64,000 nt of DNA from Siphlonurus alternatus (lineage: Eukaryota; Arthropoda; Insecta; Ephemeroptera; Siphlonuridae). The position numbers were made by a program, and so were the translations under genes. The DNA is taken from contig OX463781.1 in the NCBI GenBank assembly GCA_949825025.1, positions 43,021,469 to 43,085,468 on the forward strand, in the 5' to 3' direction. Position 1 is the first letter of the stretch; each line of letters begins with the position of its first letter. Shown one piece after another: positions 59,626-64,000 of this stretch. The notes below the pieces were generated by a model, which saw nothing but the letters and a program-made list of their open reading frames with translations, made no database searches and was not told where the DNA came from.

Positions 59626-60599
59626 GCTCAAACACGAGCCCTGTACCACTCGAAAGAAGCAATCTAAACCTTCCTACTTGCTCTCGGTAAAAAAGTACGG
59701 GCCCACCAACACACGCTCGAACGGCAGTCGCAAGGGAATTAAATGAACAAAATGAGAGTATTACTTAGAGATCAACCAGCTAATGCTAAACATTTTCTTC
59801 GTGTGAAAATGAACTTAAGTTTAATGATTATGGTACGCTCATCAGTTATAACGTCAGTACATTAAAGTAATAAGCTCTCGTAAAAAAAACATCATAATAT
59901 TATCCTTTAGATATCTGGTTAGCTTTAAAATACGCAACTAAAATAAAATTAAAATTTTCGTAATAAATTAATAGAGAGCATTAATTTTATACCTGATACG
60001 GTTTAGTAGCTATGTCGATTATTTTTTTCTATTAAGGCTTAACCTGAAAAATTTGGACGAAAAATTCGCTACAACAGATTTTCTTCAAATTAATTTGGTG
60101 GACTCACAACAATCGTCAAATTAGCTCTGAATTTTTTCGGAATTTTTTAACCGTTGGTTTAATTATAATTAATTTATTTAAATGAGAATTTTGTATCCTT
60201 CCAATGTTAAATTTGTTAATTAGCATTGCAAAAAAACTATACAACAGATTCTTTTACTTTTTTTTTTACTAAAGCCTAATTTTTTAGACTATTTTTCTGA
60301 ATTGTTTTCATATATTTTGAACCGTGGCGATGATCGTTTCCTATATGTGATGAGAAATGTGGCAACGTTCTCAAGGACTGTTGTCACCACCCCCTCCTAA
60401 AAATTTAAGCTTGTTCCAATGCAAACAGTGTTGCCACTATAGCCACGCCTCTTGACCTTGACAGACAAATTCTCAGGTTATACCTTAAACTGTTGAGAAT
60501 ATTTAAAACGAGTCATATGCAAAAAAAAAAAAAAAAAAAATACTTGAACTGACATCAAAATCATGCTTTATAAAAGCTAAAACCAATATTTTGTTAATT

Positions 60600-60665
60600 C
60601 GACGCCTCGAAAATTTCCCTTTGCAGCCTTGTTAATCACTATGCTCCGTAAGAATAATACGAGTA
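60600..60665. repeat. Inverted-repeat family L, half copy
   Basis: gacgcctcgaaaatttccct, ttgcagccttgttaatcact and atgctccgtaagaataatac correspond to the left half of the 27838 copy, with no right half. Confidence 0.6.
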
Positions 60666-60960
60666 CACTTACTATATACACAGTATAAAAACTAATATAA
60701 CACTTTAATTTTCATGTTGGAAAAAAAAATATCATATCTTCCGTCTCTCTCACTATCCTCTTAAAGATGAGTTCATCTACCATTTCAGATAAAAAAATAA
60801 GACATTTGTATAAAAATATGATTTAATATTAAAAATCAGATCTCAATGGCTCCATTACATTCTCAATTTAAGAAGACGGATCCTAGAAATTTTGAATTTA
60901 ACATGGATGATATAGTCATTTCTCAAACTTTATTTTTTTTTTTTTTCTAATATATATAGT

Positions 60961-61088
60961 GGGAACGATTCACGAAACAGTTTTCCAGAAAGTGCATTTC
61001 TCACTAACCTCGTTTAGAGCTAGTTTGATGAAATGACTATAAATGTGGTTAGTGAGAAACTTAGATAACTTCCTTTGTAAATTGAATA
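60961..61088. mobile_element. MITE family B2, copy 2
   Basis: Left end gggaacgattcacgaaacag. Inner arms are tttctcactaacctcgttta and aatgtggttagtgagaaact. The right end is degraded (ctttgtaaattgaatacg). It shares the gattcacgaa...ggttagtgagaaa architecture of the 39339 copy. Confidence 0.7.
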
Positions 61089-62811
61089 CGTTTCCATTAT
61101 TATCATAACGCATTTACAAATTTTACTTGTTATATTTTTGTTATTTCTTCTCTATAATTTATTTTGAAACCGACCCTCTTTTTTATATTGTGGGTGTGTG
61201 TGAAAATAATTTACAATTTTAGTTAGAAAGTGTTGGTTACTAAGTTAATAATAAAGGCAGAGGCTGGAAGAGAAGGTTTGGAGAAGGGTGGAGCGTGTGG
61301 CACAATTCACCACCACCCAAGGCACTTTCTTATAAATCAATTAGTAACCCCCTGAGATGGTGTGGAGTCACGAGAACGTAAAGGGAATATTGAGACCTCT
61401 ACAACAAGAATGAACCTGTTCTAAGACACCAAAGGCGTTTCATTACATCTATACTTCTATTGTACGTGGATATAATATCTTTGATTTTCATTACTTCTCA
61501 TTGTAATTAGTGAAACGTAATAATTCAAGTAATTTTAATTGCAGAATATTTAATTACATATAAAATAGTTCATTAAGTTATATATATATATATATATATA
61601 TATAAGGAATGTAATATAGGACTAAATTCAGGATCAATTTTAGACACATACATAATATATATCGTAGTTTAACAAATCCGATGTTACATTATAATTTCGA
61701 TTTCTCATTTTAAAGAATATGATAAAAAAAAACAAAAGCTGTCAGAGAAGCGCATTACATCTAGGAAGAATTAAAAATTTAGATTTAAAAAAACATAGCA
61801 AGCGTGTTTGAATGTGCTTGCGTGCCGGTGGACGCACCGCGACAGGACAAACATTGTATTATTTGGGAGGTGCTGAAGTTCACTTTCGTACCGGTTGCCT
61901 TGACGATGTTTTTCTGTAGTTTCACATAGTCAATACTACGAGTGAATACCTATAGTTCAATACTAGAGCAGAACCAATGATTGTTGCCGCCTCCTTTCTT
62001 ATCTTATAGTAACCTTGTCATTCTGTCACCTACTCCTCTCATCTTAAGGATTGTTGCTCACCCGATGGTGAATTGGTACCGGCCTTTCCTGGTCGCCTTC
62101 CGTCCCTGTCTATAGGCTCAACAGGTTAGACATAAGGAAAAGTAATTTAAAAATAATGTCTTATTATATTTTGGGGTTTTGGCATAAAAATTGAGGCAAT
62201 TTATTTAGTTTCTCATTTTTGAATCAGTGTATTTTTTTTTTTAAAAAAACAACGTACAATTCGACTAGTCTCTAAAATAAAATAACAATAAAACCTTGAA
62301 AATTAGTGAAAATTAGTACAGTTTAAAGTTGTGTTTAAACTAATTACAGTCATTGTTTTTCATGGCATTTAAAAATATAATAATGCTTTGAAGTAAAACT
62401 TAGAACTATATATATTGAAGTTCTTTCTGACGGTACATACAGTTCAGTGACGATGAAGAATATTATTATATTTCAAACTGAGATATAAGCTACTATCAGC
62501 ATCAGATCTACTCACTTGCCTCCTGCAAAAACTTATACAAATATAATTAAAAAGCATCATAGTTACCATGAAGCAAGTTGCCGTAAAACCATTTTATCGG
62601 TGAAAATTTAAGATCATTGTCACCAATATTCATGTCTTTTTGAAGGTTAAGGATTTATAATGAGCGCTATCTACGAAGAATTAATCCAGGAAAATAGCTA
62701 GATTTCTTACTAACTCAAGAATGTCATTATGTTTGGCTAGCTATTAAAAAAACATTGTTTAATCGTGCCAATACATTTTATGTACTAAATACTGAATTTT
62801 AGAATTAATTA

Positions 62812-62952
62812 GCTCGATTCACAAAGAAAAATATCCAGGTTTCTCACACTAACCATGTTTAGTGTCATTGAATTATATTTATTAGGCTGACGCTAATCGT
62901 GGTTAGTGAGAAACGTGAGCAAATTTCTCGATAACTCGTGAAGCGCCCCCAT
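62812..62952. mobile_element. MITE family B2, copy 3
   Basis: Begins tagctcgattcacaaagaaa, with tttctcacactaaccatgtt, gtgtcattgaatta and ggctgacgctaatcgtggtt, and ends cgtgaagcgccccc. A partial relative starts just before it at about 62655 (atgagcgctatctacgaaga). Confidence 0.7.
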
Positions 62953-63576
62953 TATTGTAAACACTGAAAGATGATAACATATATTAAATCTTATGATAAT
63001 GCTTGGGCCGATATTTTGTCTTTATTAAAGCTAAGCTACCGCAGTGAAGGCTGCAGGCTTAAACATTATCTAATAAAGCCGACGGCATTCTGTTCTCCAT
63101 TGTCTTCTCTAGCATTGTTGGAATTTATAATGCAAAACTACAGGGGGTGAAATCGAATAATTTTTCCTCCTGTTGCTTCATTTTAAGTGATTACTATGAG
63201 GAATTTTATGCATATTTTTATGTAATGCAGTATATTTTTATGTAATTATTTATACACCTATATATTATTTAAAACCTCAGAATATAAGACCCTACTGTTA
63301 TTTATTTTTCTTTTTACATAGTTAAACAAACAGAATATGAAGACTTTCTTTTTCATTTGCAGGTGACGTAAATAATATAAAATATGACTATTAAATTTTG
63401 TCATTGTAGCAATTTTAAGAATAGTTCACCACGCCACGTATTGCTGAGATTTAATTAGCCAGAATATGTTGCTGTGAGGTCAGTCAACTAATCAGAAAGT
63501 CAGCAAGAACAACATGTTATTTTCAAGCCTAGTATTTAATTGATCATTCCCTCCATCACATAAATATGTAAACATG

Positions 63577-63620
63577 TTTTGGTGCTGAACAAGTGGCCTA
63601 ACCTCAAGGAGGTATGTTTT
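63577..63620 (-). repeat. Dispersed repeat U, copy 3 (inverted)
   Basis: tttggtgctgaacaagtggc, then ctaacctcaaggaggtatg, is the reverse complement of the 39717 core. Confidence 0.6.
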
Positions 63621-63824
63621 GGTCACGGACGCTTCTTGTTATTGTTGTAGTCTTATTGTTAGCTAAACTTTGGATATTCTGCACCATTCTCTCTCTGTAA
63701 TAACGCAATCTCTGTACACGTGATTACATCAACAAAAAATTTGATATTTTTTATTATTCAAGCAAAAACATATAATAAAGAGAAATGGTAAGTATTCAAA
63801 TATCAAGATTATCGTAAGAGTATA

Positions 63825-63895
63825 ACTGAATGACAATAACCGTGATTAGTGAGACCTTGTTTATATTCATGGATAATTATTTCATTCGTCTCGTT
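63825..63895. mobile_element. Half copy of MITE family B2
   Basis: Reads ctgaatgacaataaccgtga, then ttagtgagacct and attcatggataattatttca, then ttcgtctcgttcat. This corresponds to the right half of the B2 copies, and no left half is visible. Confidence 0.45.
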
Positions 63896-64000
63896 CATAA
63901 CTGGTCAAGATTTAATAAAACAATAAGAAAAATTATGTTGATACATTGATACACCTTTTTAATAGAGGCTTAAGTATTCCCGGCGGGAAAATTTTCTCCA

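Larger units (their letters stand above)
55373..64000 (+). other. Start of the following DIP intron, no further exon found
   Basis: Begins gtaagg and continues past the window end as far as I can tell. MITEs P, F, K and three B2 copies are listed. GC-richer spots without homology are 58060-58180, 59010-59180, 59560-59745, 61255-61400 and 61980-62130. 55570-55890 has many agtc/aaaaagtc words (tagtctcaaaataaaaaaat, aaaaagtcac) forming a loose repeat. I looked for the second half of Ig2 (G-x-Y-x-C-x-A-S-N) and did not see it. Confidence 0.6.

Noticed and set aside
59561..59746. 61-codon frame ending KKYGPTNTRSNGSRKGIK
   Set aside because: It crosses a CT repeat and shows no family resemblance. 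A C-terminal exon cannot be excluded but is unsupported.

Overview
The window looks like arthropod, most likely insect, nuclear DNA. It is strongly AT-rich, full of GA/CT, TA, TAA and ATGT microsatellites, crowded with short palindromic DNA-transposon relics (MITEs), and almost free of coding sequence. The only host gene supported is a set of three + strand exons of an immunoglobulin-superfamily cell-surface protein of the Dpr-interacting-protein (DIP)/lachesin group. I cannot name the species. No prokaryotic signal (operons, dense ORFs, CRISPR) is present, and most long open frames are simple repeats read as protein.

Layout. 1-35217: no coding exon recognised. This stretch holds microsatellites, at least ten MITE or inverted-repeat families, a CRE-rich minisatellite split by a MITE (22.5-23.1 kb), a foldback-like element (13.6-16.2 kb), a degenerate non-LTR retrotransposon on the minus strand (26.1-27.7 kb) and a tRNA-derived SINE (32.4-32.6 kb). 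It could be a very long 5' intron of the DIP gene or intergenic DNA. 35218-55372: three DIP exons (35218-35390, 42021-42228, 55202-55372) separated by introns of 6630 and 12973 bp. Phases agree across all junctions (in at phase 1, then 0, 1, out at phase 1), giving 184 codons: a proline-rich linker, Ig domain 1 split over two exons, and the first half of Ig domain 2. The signal-peptide exon, the rest of Ig2, Ig3 and the C-terminal anchor are not seen. 55373-64000: following intron with more MITEs and no recognised exon.

Most striking observation. Directly upstream of the third exon lies a perfect-period 44-bp tandem array, 54784-55201, whose unit is a copy of that exon's own 3' splice site plus its first 17 coding bases. 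The true acceptor at 55201 is therefore preceded by nine near-identical acceptors at exact 44-bp steps. Use of any of the nine would read V-P/H-P-D/N-I-T and then hit an in-frame TGA. Every unit also carries the palindrome TGACGTCA (CRE-type) and most carry TCACGTGA (E-box type). TGACGTCA is heavily over-represented across the whole window: about 35 copies by eye against roughly 0.5 expected from base composition. It sits in MITEs, in two unrelated tandem arrays, and just upstream of two of the three DIP exons. Two tiny palindromes (55 and 30-31 bp) flanked by perfect 8-bp direct repeats look like minimal hAT-type MITEs. All family assignments come from reading the sequence and from memory of the families; no database search was possible.
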